Part shown: positions 1-8,949 of the stretch, piece after piece
Layout of the letters: every line of letters begins with the position of its first letter
Position numbering within the stretch: the stretch's first letter is position 1
Origin: Methylobacterium sp. NMS14P
GTDB taxonomy: Bacteria; Pseudomonadota; Alphaproteobacteria; Rhizobiales; Beijerinckiaceae
NCBI RefSeq assembly: GCF_028583545.1
Contig: NZ_CP087106.1
Span: forward strand, 3,766,501 to 3,830,500
Direction: 5' to 3'
DNA length: 64,000 nt
Program-made: the position numbers and the translations under genes
The notes under the pieces: generated by a model
What the model was told of the DNA's origin: nothing
Seen by the model: the letters and a program-made list of their open reading frames with translations, nothing else
The model's database searches: none

Positions 1-26
1 TGGGCGCGAGACCGGAGGGCCCACCC

Positions 27-155
27 ATGAACCTGATCGGACGCATCGTCACCAAGATCCTCGGCAACGAGAACCGCCCCGTCGACCGGGACGACCGGAA
101 CGCCAGCACGGCGACGCCGCTCGGCCGCCTCGTGACGAAGATCCTGGGCAAGTAG
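27..155 (+). CDS. 42-aa micro-protein with an internal repeat
   Basis: The ATG at 27 follows a GGAGGG ribosome-binding site at 14-19 and the frame closes at a TAG at 153-155. The protein carries the motif GRIVTKILG near its start and GRLVTKILG at its end, joined by a charged linker rich in Asp, Asn and Arg. The two copies use different synonymous codons (atc/ctc, gtc/gtg, acc/acg, ctc/ctg), so the repeat is kept at protein rather than DNA level, which argues that it is coding. Function is unknown. Each repeat would form a short basic amphipathic helix. It lies at the window edge, so its upstream context cannot be seen. Confidence 0.5.
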   Translation: MNLIGRIVTKILGNENRPVDRDDRNASTATPLGRLVTKILGK

Positions 156-207
156 GCGCGCCGTTCGCCGCGCGCCCGGGCCGGGCGCGCGGCGGACCGT
201 CAGGCGC

Positions 208-1395
208 TCAGTTCGCCACGGCGCTGGCGGTCTCCTTGAGCACCGGCGCGGCGGGGATCGAGTGCTGCCAGAAGGTGCCGGTCCGGCCCTTCTCGAACCC
301 GGCGTCGTACAGGGCCCGCATGTAGGCGGTGTCGAAGCCCTTCGCGGCGGACGCCTTGGGGCCGTTCTCGTCGATGTAAGTGAGATTGAAGCCGATGCCG
401 TTGGTGCGTGCCAGCGCGTAGGTCGCCGTCAGCGTCGCGCGGGAGCGGGCGCGGCTCGCCGTCGTGAAGGAGCGCTCGACGATCGAGAGCGTGTTGTCTT
501 TCGTGACCTCGAATTCCGGCTCCAGGCGGCCATTGATCACCACGTAGATCTCGGCCTTGCCGCCGGTGCGGATCCGCCCGTCGCGCAGCAGCAGGGTCTG
601 CGGCAGGGTGAAGACCGGGGTCACCACCGAGCCGTCGACGTGCATCTCCTGGAAGCGCGCGTCGCCGGCCGAGACGTCGATGAACTGGGGCGGGAACACC
701 GCCGGGATGCTGGCCGAGGCCGCCAGGACGTCGCGGAACAGCTGGCGGGCGTTGGGCACCCCGCTCGCCGCGATGGCGCCCATGTTCCAGATCACCGCGC
801 GCTGGGAATCGAGGTTCGTCGTCACGACGAGCAGGCGCCGGCCCTTCGCGTGCTCCTCGGCCACGGCCTTGAGGAGGTCGTCCGTGACGTAGCGGTCGAT
901 GAGGTTGCGCAGGCGCCCGTCGCCGAACAGGCCCGAGCCGAACAGCACGTTGGCCAGGTTCGGCGAGGCCACCAGCTCGCTGGCGACGCCGCTCGTGTAG
1001 AACTCGGTCAGGTAGGCGTCGTAGGCCGGGCCCAGGAACGCGAAGGGCGCGATCAGCGCCCCCGTCGAGACGCCGGAGACCAGGGTGAATTCCGGCCGCT
1101 TGCCGGACGCCGTCCAGCCGTTGAGCACGCCCGCCCCGTAGGCGCCGTCGCCGCCGCCGCCCGACAGGGCCAGGTAGGAGAAGCCCTTGAGGCGCCGCTC
1201 CGGATTGGCGGCGAGCGCCGCGATCGTGTCCACCGACGCGTCCGCGAAGACGCGCGCGCCGGGAATGCCGGGCACGGTGGCGAACGCCGCCTGCTCGGCG
1301 CTGTAGGGCGTCCGCGGAACGCTGCCGCAGGCCGCGACCTGACCCGCCAGCCCGAACGCCACCGCCATGCGCAGGCTGACCTGACGAACACCCAT
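208..1395 (-). CDS. Patatin-like phospholipase, predicted lipoprotein
   Basis: Predicted 395-aa patatin-family acyl hydrolase. The start at 1395 is chosen because GAGGAAG sits just upstream; an in-frame upstream start at 1437 has no such site. The N-terminus is a hydrophobic signal ending VAAC at about residues 20-23, a lipobox, so membrane anchoring is likely. The oxyanion motif SGGGGDGAYGAG, the nucleophile elbow GVSTG (catalytic Ser) and the DGS motif carrying the dyad Asp are all present and in order. Family members cleave acyl chains from phospholipids or other lipids; the substrate here is unknown. It is divergent from gcrA and appears monocistronic. Confidence 0.85.
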   Translation of the reverse strand: MGVRQVSLRMAVAFGLAGQVAACGSVPRTPYSAEQAAFATVPGIPGARVFADASVDTIAALAANPERRLKGFSYLALSGGGGDGAYGAGVLNGWTASGKRPEFTLVSGVSTGALIAPFAFLGPAYDAYLTEFYTSGVASELVASPNLANVLFGSGLFGDGRLRNLIDRYVTDDLLKAVAEEHAKGRRLLVVTTNLDSQRAVIWNMGAIAASGVPNARQLFRDVLAASASIPAVFPPQFIDVSAGDARFQEMHVDGSVVTPVFTLPQTLLLRDGRIRTGGKAEIYVVINGRLEPEFEVTKDNTLSIVERSFTTASRARSRATLTATYALARTNGIGFNLTYIDENGPKASAAKGFDTAYMRALYDAGFEKGRTGTFWQHSIPAAPVLKETASAVAN

Positions 1396-1861
1396 CGTCA
1401 CTTCCTCGAACCGCGAAACGCGCCCACTCTGACACACGGAACGAGCTTGGCCGTATCGCCTGTTCCGTCTTAGCCGGCTTCGAGGGAGCGATAAGGCCGC
1501 GCTGTTGCGGTGGGGTCACGTTCCCACGCGATCGGGGCGCGAGCGTGGCCGTGGAGGCCACACCCCGGACGGCGCGGCGGCGTACCGGGCCGTCCCGGTC
1601 CTGGCCAGTCCGGACCATTGGCGGTGGACAGGCGGCGTGGCGGTCGGCGCCCGGTGGTCGCCTGCCCTTGCAAGGTTCGCGAACGCCGCGCTAGGGTTCC
1701 CCCGTGGCCTGGCGAGACAGGGTGTCGCACGTGATGCGGCAGCCGGTGCGCGAGGGCGCGGTCTGCGTGGCGAGACGGCCGTCCGAGAGAACGGCCGCTG
1801 TCGGCCTGGAAAACACGGACTTGCCTTCGGGAACGCAGCCGAGCCGCAGGGGGCGGAGGGG
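1396..1861. other. Divergent intergenic region, patatin/gcrA
   Basis: About 466 bases separate the divergent patatin-like gene and gcrA and must hold both promoters. The reading frame upstream of gcrA stays open across much of it, but the codons do not give a recognisable domain, so I treat it as non-coding. A 10-bp perfect palindrome GTTCGCGAAC lies at 1675-1684. No convincing -35/-10 pair was identified. Confidence 0.4.
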
Positions 1862-2398
1862 ATGATGGAAGCGGGTCTCGGCTGGACGGACGATCGCGTG
1901 GCGATGCTGCGCCGCCTGTGGGAAGACGGGCAGAGCGCCAGCAAGATCGCGGCGCAACTCGGCGGCGTCACCCGCAACGCCGTCATCGGCAAGGTTCACC
2001 GCCTGGGTCTGGCCGGTCGCGCCCGCGGCGGCGAGGAAGCCGCCACTGCCGCGCCGCCCTCGAAGACGGTCGAGATCGAGACCGCCATCGCGGTGGTCGA
2101 GACGCAGGCGCCCGAGCCGGTGGCGATCCTGACCCATCGTCCGGCACCGGAATTCCCGGCGCCCGCGCCGGCCGCGGCGCCCGAGCCCGTGGCCCTCGCG
2201 GTGTCGCAGCGCGTCACCATCATGGACCTCCGGGAATCCATGTGCCGCTGGCCCCTCGGCGACCCGACGACGCCGGAATTCCGCTTCTGCGGCGCCCGGT
2301 CGATCACCGGCCTGCCCTACTGCACCCACCACGCCGAGATCGCCTACCAGCCCGCCACCGAGCGGAAGCGCGATCGCCGCGTCGCCTCGTTCCGCTGA
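1862..2398 (+). CDS. gcrA: GcrA cell cycle regulator
   Basis: 178 aa. In alphaproteobacteria GcrA is a sigma70-associated regulator that binds DNA methylated at GANTC by CcrM and activates S-phase and division genes. The N-terminal helix-turn-helix begins GWTDDRVAMLRRLW and continues SASKIAAQLGGVTRNAVIGK, the family signature. A low-complexity Pro/Ala linker (about residues 60-115) follows. The conserved C-terminal module has the paired cysteines SMCRWPLGD and RFCGARS plus YCTHH. Two tandem ATGs (1862, 1865) follow a GGAGGGG ribosome-binding site, so either may be used. The size agrees with the family. Confidence 0.95.
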   Translation: MMEAGLGWTDDRVAMLRRLWEDGQSASKIAAQLGGVTRNAVIGKVHRLGLAGRARGGEEAATAAPPSKTVEIETAIAVVETQAPEPVAILTHRPAPEFPAPAPAAAPEPVALAVSQRVTIMDLRESMCRWPLGDPTTPEFRFCGARSITGLPYCTHHAEIAYQPATERKRDRRVASFR

Positions 2399-2412
2399 GC
2401 CGCCGCGCCGTC

Positions 2413-2451
2413 AGGGCCCTGCCCGATCGCGCAGCGATCGTGCGCGGCCCT
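2413..2451. terminator. Hairpin between convergent gcrA and TAXI gene
   Basis: Outer arms AGGGCC (2413-2418) and GGCCCT (2446-2451) enclose an inner CGATCG-CGCAG-CGATCG hairpin (2424-2440). It lies between two converging genes, so a bidirectional terminator is plausible. There is no U-tract. Confidence 0.3.
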
Positions 2452-2512
2452 CGGCCTCCGCTCTGACGCGCTCTCTGGCGCCGAACCGGCAGCCATTTCG
2501 GCGGAGTGCGCT

Positions 2513-3529
2513 CTAGCGCAGCGTCACGCCGGCTTCGCCGAGGAAGCGGGCGGTCCCGGGATTGACCCGGTCCGCCGGGACGAGGCCGACGAGGTTCTTC
2601 GGCTGGGCGGCGATGAGATCGGTCCGCGCCAGCGCCCCGACGACGCGGTAGGCCGTCTCCGCGTCGAGGCCGGGCCGCGCGAGCACGAAGCTCCAGGATC
2701 CGACCGTCTCGATCGGCTCCGCCTGCCCGGCGAAGCTGCCCGCGGGAACCGTGAGGCGCCGCGTCGCCGCGCCGGGCTGCGCGAGGCGCGCGATGCCCGC
2801 CTCCGACGGCCCGAAGAACCGCGCACCGCCCGGGTCCGCGGCCAGCGCGTGGAAGCCCGGCCAGTCGAGGCCGCCGCCCCAGAGCGCGTCGGCGCGGCCC
2901 TCACGCACCAGTGTCGGGCCGTCGCCGGCTCGATCGAGGAGGATCGGGCTGATGTCGCGCTCGGGATCGAGGCCCGACGCGCCGAGGACGCTCCGGCCCA
3001 TGACGGTGAGGCCGGACTTGTGCGTGCCGAGCACGACCCTGCGTCCGCGCAGATCCGCCACGGAGCGGATCGCGCTGCCGGCCGGAACCACGAACAGGCC
3101 CGGCGTCGGGTACATCGGCGCCAGAACGGTCAGGCCGCCGCCCTCGGCGAGGGTCGGGTAGGCGTACTCGCCCTGCACGAGGCCGAGATCGACGCGGCCG
3201 GCGCGGAGGAGGCCGACATTCTCGGACGACCCGCCGGTGGCGCGCCGCTCGACGGTCAGGGCCGGGTCCGCGGCCGCGATCGCGCCGGCGAAGGCCTCCC
3301 CGAAGGCCGGGAAGCCGCCGCCCGGGGTCGCGGTGGCGAGCACGACGCGGAGCGCCTCGGCGGCGCGCGCCGGCCGCGCCAGCATCAGCCCGAGGCCCGC
3401 CAGCAGAGCGGCTCGACGAGTCGGCCGCCGGGCGAGGCTCGGCGCCGCGGACGCGGAGGAAGGTGGGGAGCGGCCCGCCGTCGTCGCGGAAGCGAGAGAA
3501 TGAAATTCCATCAGGAACCGATCGCTCAA
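2513..3529 (-). CDS. TAXI-family TRAP transporter solute-binding protein
   Basis: 338 aa. TAXI proteins are periplasmic binding proteins for TRAP-type carboxylate importers. After a long leader, a twin-arginine-like segment (TRRAALLAGLGLMLARPARA) gives an export signal. The mature region carries the family pattern: ATATPGGGFPAFGEAFA, TGGSSENVGLLRAGRVDLG and GTHKSGLTVMGRSVL. The start could also be the in-frame ATG at 3511. No TRAP membrane (DctQ/DctM-like) gene is adjacent, so its permease must lie elsewhere or it serves another role. It is divergent from cysK. Confidence 0.85.
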   Translation of the reverse strand: MSDRFLMEFHSLASATTAGRSPPSSASAAPSLARRPTRRAALLAGLGLMLARPARAAEALRVVLATATPGGGFPAFGEAFAGAIAAADPALTVERRATGGSSENVGLLRAGRVDLGLVQGEYAYPTLAEGGGLTVLAPMYPTPGLFVVPAGSAIRSVADLRGRRVVLGTHKSGLTVMGRSVLGASGLDPERDISPILLDRAGDGPTLVREGRADALWGGGLDWPGFHALAADPGGARFFGPSEAGIARLAQPGAATRRLTVPAGSFAGQAEPIETVGSWSFVLARPGLDAETAYRVVGALARTDLIAAQPKNLVGLVPADRVNPGTARFLGEAGVTLR

Positions 3530-3740
3530 TAAAGGCCTTCCACCCCGTCACGAAAGTTCGCCGGATTCCGGAAAGAACTTTCGGTAACGGCACTTAGCCC
3601 GATTGCTCCGGCCGCGGCAACGCGATATCGCAGCCTCCCGTCCGGGCCGGTCAAGCCTCCCACGCGAGGGCGATCCCTTGGCGGCGCCTTTCCCGGACAC
3701 GACATCTGTCCGATCCGTCACCACGAGCAGGAGTTCCGCG

Positions 3741-4715
<975 letters not shown>

Positions 4716-4763
4716 GTCCGGCACCGGAGCGGCCTTCGAGCCTCTCCCCTACGGCCTGCCATC

Positions 4764-4795
4764 AGGACCGCGCCGACACCGATCGGCGCGGTCCT
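4764..4795 (+). terminator. Hairpin terminator after cysK
   Basis: A perfect 13-bp stem (4764-4776 with 4783-4795, beginning AGGACCGCGC) and a 6-base loop lie 49 bases after the cysK stop. The U-tract is poor (CGTCC follows), as is common in GC-rich genomes. Confidence 0.7.
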
Positions 4796-4891
4796 CGTCC
4801 TGGCCGCGAACGTCGTGATCGACGCACCGAAACAAATTTTTCGTTCTATCATTCGCCTAGTTTCGCTCTTGAAGATTTAAATCGATCGACT

Positions 4892-4913
4892 TCAGACAAT
4901 AGCTATAGTCTGA
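4892..4913. promoter_or_regulatory. Operator-like palindrome in AT-rich patch
   Basis: A 22-base inverted repeat centred on ATAGCTAT, with one mismatched pair, lies about 100 bases before the small exported-protein gene. It sits in a patch (about 4828-4920) much richer in A/T than its surroundings. The symmetry suggests a dimeric repressor or activator site. The cognate regulator is unknown. Confidence 0.4.
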
Positions 4914-5009
4914 TACCGATCTCGGATCGAGAACGACGGAAATTTACGCCGATCCACCGCGTCTGGACGAGAGAAGAGCTTTCCGCTAACGCCGGTTGGC
5001 GAACGGACA

Positions 5010-5525
5010 ATGCTTCTTACCATGCGCGGCCTCCTGATTCTCGTGTTCGGCCTCTGGGCTCAGGCGGCGATGGCCCAGGGTTTCGCGGTCCACGACCTGA
5101 CCGGGCTGGCCGAAGCCGCCAGAGCGGCGCTCGGGCCGGAAGCCACGGCACAGGCGGAGGCGCAGCGTCTCGGCCTGCACTGCGCCGCCTGCACGGGCGC
5201 CCCATCGATCGAGATGCGGATCGGGCGCCTGACCGACGGGACTGAGGCCCGGGTCCGCTCGGGCCGGACCACCCTCGCGGCGCTCGAGGCGATCTGCGTG
5301 AAGCGCAATCCGGATTGCCGCCTCTCGTCACTGCCCGCAAGACCCGCAGTCGGCTGGATGAGCGTGTACGCGCTGGACGGCGGTGCCGGAGCCACCGCGG
5401 TCATCCTCAAGGACGGCGATCTGCTGACGATCGAGGCCCGGGCGTCGGATCGCGGGGCCGCGGAGGACTCGGCGCGGCGTCTCGTGCGGGCCGTCCTGTC
5501 CCGGATCGTCGGCCCCGAGACCTGA
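5010..5525 (+). CDS. Exported protein of unknown function
   Basis: 171 aa, not recognised. A clear signal peptide (MRGLLILVFGLWAQAAMAQG, if started at the second ATG at 5022) predicts export with cleavage after AMA. The mature part has a CAAC cluster (LHCAACTGAP), a further Cys pair (AICVKRNPDCRL) and an alternating C-terminal half that reads like a small alpha/beta fold. Four cysteines in an exported protein suggest disulfides. It is preceded by an AT-rich patch with an operator-like palindrome and followed by the small hydrophilic-protein operon. Confidence 0.7.
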   Translation: MLLTMRGLLILVFGLWAQAAMAQGFAVHDLTGLAEAARAALGPEATAQAEAQRLGLHCAACTGAPSIEMRIGRLTDGTEARVRSGRTTLAALEAICVKRNPDCRLSSLPARPAVGWMSVYALDGGAGATAVILKDGDLLTIEARASDRGAAEDSARRLVRAVLSRIVGPET

Positions 5526-5552
5526 ACCGCGCGCCGCCGATGCCCGGTCGGC

Positions 5553-5577
5553 GCAACCCTCCTCGGCCGCCTCCGTT
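5553..5577 (+). promoter_or_regulatory. Possible EcfG-type general-stress promoter
   Basis: GCAAC (5553-5557), 16 bases, then CGTT (5574-5577). The alphaproteobacterial EcfG consensus is GGAAC-N16/17-CGTT, so this is one mismatch away. It is placed 29 bases before the ATG of the first tiny hydrophilic gene. Stress control would suit such products. This is pattern matching only. Confidence 0.35.
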
Positions 5578-5605
5578 GTCTCCCGAAGAGGCAGAGAGGC
5601 GAGCC

Positions 5606-5785
5606 ATGACAGAACAGACCGGACGACCGTCGCGGGAAGACCCCGACGCCCAGGCCGCCACCGAGACCGAGACGCCGCGCGAGAAGCTCGGCCAGATGGA
5701 AGACAAGGCGCGGTCCGGCACCGATCTCGGCGAGGCGATCGACCGCGCCACCGCCGCTGTCGGCCAGGACGACGGGAAGCGCTGA
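5606..5785 (+). CDS. Small hydrophilic protein, first of three
   Basis: 59 aa, almost entirely polar and charged (Glu, Asp, Arg, Lys, Thr), with no hydrophobic core beyond a short amphipathic stretch (GEAIDRATAAVG). Probably intrinsically disordered. The ATG at 5606 follows a purine-rich GAGAGGCGAG. Its stop overlaps the next gene's start (TGATG at 5783-5787), which implies translational coupling. Not assignable to a named family. Composition resembles hydrophilin-like stress proteins, but that is only a suggestion. Confidence 0.6.
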   Translation: MTEQTGRPSREDPDAQAATETETPREKLGQMEDKARSGTDLGEAIDRATAAVGQDDGKR

Positions 5786-6099
5786 TGGTCAGGCCGACGA
5801 GCGAATCCGGGACGGTCACCCGCAAGCCCGACGACAAGGTCGGGTCGCGCGGGAGTCCGCCCGCCGGGGGCGGCCATCAGACCTCCGATCAGGCCGCGAT
5901 CACCGACATGGGCTCCGGCGAGACGCCGCGGACCGAACCCAAGGAGGGATGGGGCGCGGCGGGAGAACCGGGGCGCGCGCCGCCCGCGGTCGGCGGCTCC
6001 TCGGGGGGCCACTCGGACCAGAAGGCCTCGCGAGGTCCGGCCGCCGACACGAAGGTCGCTGGTGGACACTACCGGGCGGAGCAGGAGAACCGGGAATGA
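5785..6099 (+). CDS. Small hydrophilic Gly/Ser-rich protein, second of three
   Basis: 104 aa, Gly/Ser/Pro/Lys-rich and without any predicted hydrophobic segment (for example GSRGSPPAGGGHQTSD). It overlaps the preceding gene by one base and the following gene by four (ATGA at 6096-6099), so the three appear co-translated. Likely disordered; function unknown. Confidence 0.6.
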   Translation: MVRPTSESGTVTRKPDDKVGSRGSPPAGGGHQTSDQAAITDMGSGETPRTEPKEGWGAAGEPGRAPPAVGGSSGGHSDQKASRGPAADTKVAGGHYRAEQENRE

Positions 6100-6254
6100 C
6101 CGATGGCCGAGAGACCGGCTCGCAGCCGGACAAACCGAAGAACGTCGCCCCGGACGCGGTCAAGGACCCGAACGAGAAGACGGAGGGCAAGCCCGGACAC
6201 GGGACGCCCTCCGGCGGCAAGCAGAACGACGAGACCGATCCCGGAAGCAGCTGA
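6096..6254 (+). CDS. Small hydrophilic Lys/Asp-rich protein, third of three
   Basis: 52 aa, dominated by Lys, Asp, Pro, Gly and Asn (core PDKPKNVAPDAVKDPNEK). A CAGGAG ribosome-binding site lies about ten bases before the ATG at 6096, inside the end of the previous gene. No tryptophan, tyrosine or phenylalanine and no hydrophobic run, consistent with a disordered protein. Function unknown. Confidence 0.55.
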   Translation: MTDGRETGSQPDKPKNVAPDAVKDPNEKTEGKPGHGTPSGGKQNDETDPGSS

Positions 6255-6308
6255 CGCGGCCGGGCCGAACGGCGCCGCGGCGGGATACGCGCCGCGGCTC
6301 TTCGGGGC

Positions 6309-6584
6309 TCAGGAGAGCCGGAAAGGGATCGGGCCGGCAGCCAGCGGCACGTCGCCGGGACGGCAGCCCGTCTCGACGCAGGCGTAGCGGATCGCGTCCT
6401 GGCGGCTGCGGAAGATGCCTCCGGCGCGCCCACCGGCCTCGACCGCGACCCAGTGACCCTCGCCGTCCTGGCCGACGAGGTACGAGGGCGGCGCGGCGGC
6501 GGCCGGGGCGAGTGACGGAAGCGGGTTCAACGCGACGGGCATCGGTGTCACGGGGTTCACGCGGGCCTCTCGGGTCCGCCCCAC
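6309..6584 (-). CDS. DUF2188-like small protein
   Basis: 91 aa from a GTG at 6584, or 77 aa from the ATG at 6542; neither has a strong ribosome-binding site. After a Pro/Ala-rich lead, the C-terminal half (HWVAVEAGGRAGGIFRSR, then QDAIRYACVETG) has the pattern of DUF2188-type domains: a short beta sheet followed by a helix where a residue-run encoded as an input/parity element sits. The resemblance is weak. Two cysteines lie in YACVETGCRPGD. Function unknown. Confidence 0.5.
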   Translation of the reverse strand: MGRTREARVNPVTPMPVALNPLPSLAPAAAAPPSYLVGQDGEGHWVAVEAGGRAGGIFRSRQDAIRYACVETGCRPGDVPLAAGPIPFRLS

Positions 6585-6708
6585 CGAGGTATCGCCCCCG
6601 GCATAAGGGTTCGATGGGTCCGAGAGCGGCCAGGAATAAGGACCGCATCAGCAACCGGGCCTGAGCGCCCGGTTGCCGGTCGTTCACGATCGGTGACGGT
6701 CACCCGCC

Positions 6709-8532
6709 TCAGGCGGCGTTCTCCTTCGACCGCTCGGCCCGCTTGCGGTCGTTCGGGTCGAGGATCGCCTTGCGCAGGCGGATCGACTTCGGCGTCACCT
6801 CGACCAGCTCGTCGTCCTGGATCCAGGCCAGCGAGCGCTCGAGCGTCATCCGGATCGGCGGGGTGAGGCGGACGGCCTCGTCCTTCGAGGTGGTGCGGAT
6901 GTTGGTGAGCTTCTTGCCCTTGAGCACGTTCACCTCGAGATCGTTCTCGCGGTTGTGCTCGCCGACGATCATGCCCTGGTACACCTTCCAGCCCGGCTCG
7001 ATCATCATCGGGCCGCGGTCCTCCAGGTTCCACATGGCGTAGGCCACGGCCTCGCCCTGGTCGTTGGAGATCAGCACGCCGTTGCGCCGGCCCGGCATCT
7101 CGCCCTTGTAGGGCTCGTAGGCCTTGAACAGCCGGTTCATGATCGCGGTGCCGCGGGTGTCGGTGAGCAGCTCGCCCTGGTAGCCGATCAGGCCGCGGGT
7201 GGGCGCGTGGAACACGAGGCGCAGGCGATTGCCGCCGGACGGCCGCATCTCCAGCATCTCGGCCTTCCGCTCGGACATCTTCTGCACGACGACGCCGGAA
7301 TGCTCCTCGTCGACGTCGATCACGACCTCCTCGATCGGCTCCAGGAGACCGCCGGCCTCGTCGCGCTCGTACACGACCCGCGGCCGCGACACGGCGATCT
7401 CGAAGCCCTCGCGGCGCATGGTCTCGATCAGGATCGAGAGCTGCAGCTCGCCGCGGCCCGAGACGTAGAAGCTGTCCTTGTCGGCGGCTTCCTCGATCTT
7501 GAGCGTGACGTTGCCCTCGGCCTCCTTGAACAGGCGGTCGCGGATCATGCGGCTCGTGACCTTGTCGCCCTCGGTGCCGGCGAGCGGGCTGTCGTTGACG
7601 ATGAACGACATCGTCACGGTCGGCGGGTCGATCGGCTGCGCCTGGATCGGGGTCTCGACCTGCGGGTCGCAGAAGGTGTCGGCCACGGTGCCCTTGATAA
7701 GACCGGCGATCGACACGATGTCGCCCGCCTCGCCGATGTCGATCGGCGCGCGCTCCAGGCCGCGGAAGGCGAGGATCTTCGACACGCGACCGGTCTCGAC
7801 GACCTTGCCGTGACGGTCGAGCACCTTGATCTGCTGGTTCGGCTTCACCGAGCCCGCGGCGATGCGGCCGGTGATGATGCGGCCGAGGAACGGGTTGGCC
7901 TCGAGCAGGGTGCCGAGCATCCGGAACGGTCCCTCCTCGGTCCGGGCCGGCGGCACGTGCTTCAGGACCAGGTCGAACAGGGGCTCGAGGCCCACCGACG
8001 GGTCGGCCTCAGGGGTGTCGGCCATCCAGCCGTTGCGGCCCGACCCGTAGAGGATCGGGAAGTCGAGCTGCTCGTCGGTGGCGTCGAGGGCGGCGAACAG
8101 GTCGAAGACCTCGTTCACGACCTCGTTGATCCGGGCGTCCGGACGATCGACCTTGTTGATCGCCACGATCGGGCGCAGGCCGATCTTGAGCGCCTTGCCG
8201 ACCACGAACTTGGTCTGGGGCATCGGCCCCTCGGCGGCGTCGACCAGCACGATCACGCCGTCGACCATCGACAGGATGCGCTCGACCTCGCCGCCGAAAT
8301 CGGCGTGGCCGGGGGTGTCGACGATGTTGACGCGGGTCTCCTTCCAGACGACCGAGGTCGCCTTGGCGAGGATCGTGATGCCACGCTCCTTCTCGAGGTC
8401 GTTCGAGTCCATCGCCCGCTCCTCGACCCGCTGATTCTCGCGGAAGGTGCCGGACTGTGCCAGCAGCTTGTCGACGAGGGTCGTCTTGCCGTGGTCGACG
8501 TGAGCGATGATGGCGATGTTGCGCAGATTCAT
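6709..8532 (-). CDS. typA: Translational GTPase TypA/BipA
   Basis: 607 aa, full length. A ribosome-binding GTPase related to EF-G that helps 50S assembly and growth under stress or cold. G-domain motifs are intact: AHVDHGKTT (10-18), [12 protein letters not shown] and NKVDRPDAR. They are followed by the EF-G-like domains and the BipA-specific C-terminus ([15 protein letters not shown]). Monocistronic by appearance, with a 417-base divergent region upstream. Confidence 0.97.
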   Translation of the reverse strand: MNLRNIAIIAHVDHGKTTLVDKLLAQSGTFRENQRVEERAMDSNDLEKERGITILAKATSVVWKETRVNIVDTPGHADFGGEVERILSMVDGVIVLVDAAEGPMPQTKFVVGKALKIGLRPIVAINKVDRPDARINEVVNEVFDLFAALDATDEQLDFPILYGSGRNGWMADTPEADPSVGLEPLFDLVLKHVPPARTEEGPFRMLGTLLEANPFLGRIITGRIAAGSVKPNQQIKVLDRHGKVVETGRVSKILAFRGLERAPIDIGEAGDIVSIAGLIKGTVADTFCDPQVETPIQAQPIDPPTVTMSFIVNDSPLAGTEGDKVTSRMIRDRLFKEAEGNVTLKIEEAADKDSFYVSGRGELQLSILIETMRREGFEIAVSRPRVVYERDEAGGLLEPIEEVVIDVDEEHSGVVVQKMSERKAEMLEMRPSGGNRLRLVFHAPTRGLIGYQGELLTDTRGTAIMNRLFKAYEPYKGEMPGRRNGVLISNDQGEAVAYAMWNLEDRGPMMIEPGWKVYQGMIVGEHNRENDLEVNVLKGKKLTNIRTTSKDEAVRLTPPIRMTLERSLAWIQDDELVEVTPKSIRLRKAILDPNDRKRAERSKENAA

Positions 8533-8949
8533 GGCGGCCCGAAACGGGTTGTGCCGGCTCCCTGGCGGCCGCGCGGCGCGGCCGTCCGCGCCGGTTCAGG
8601 TACGGAGTCGTGGTGGTTGCGTCGCAATATAAGGACGCGCGCGCTTGGGCAAGGCCGCTGAGGTCATGGGGGCGTCGCGTTGCCGGGATTGCTGGGGGCA
8701 GATCCGAGGCCGGCACCGCGCGCCGGGCGCGGTTCGGCCGTCGCTGCAGGGCTGCTCTGCAGCGCCCTCCCCTGAGCCGGCTGCCCTATATGACGGCACG
8801 ATGACGCCGCGACCGGCGCGAAGCCGTCCGTATCGGGTTATATTGGATGAAACCGGCTCCCTCGGGTAGCGTATCGGCCAGGATCAGGCGTCCGGCTGCG
8901 GCGATTCGGCCCTCGGGCCGCCGGGGCGGGCTTTCCCCGGAAGGACACG
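8533..8949. other. Divergent intergenic region, typA/ABC-like gene
   Basis: 417 bases between divergent genes. A small A/T-richer stretch around 8838-8850 (TTATATTGGATG) is the best promoter candidate for the ABC-like gene. No repeat, RNA gene or convincing small ORF was seen. Confidence 0.35.

Noticed and set aside
1505..1861. N-terminal extension of GcrA
   Set aside because: The open frame has no conserved domain, and a strong ribosome-binding site lies directly before the standard GcrA start.
4716..5009. A riboswitch or tRNA between cysK and the exported protein
   Set aside because: The AT-rich region folds only into the terminator and a palindrome; no cloverleaf or known riboswitch core could be traced.
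6955..8661. 568-aa plus-strand ORF opposite typA
   Set aside because: It mirrors the typA coding strand, is His/Val/Asp/Leu-rich as an antisense frame in GC-rich DNA would be, and matches no domain.
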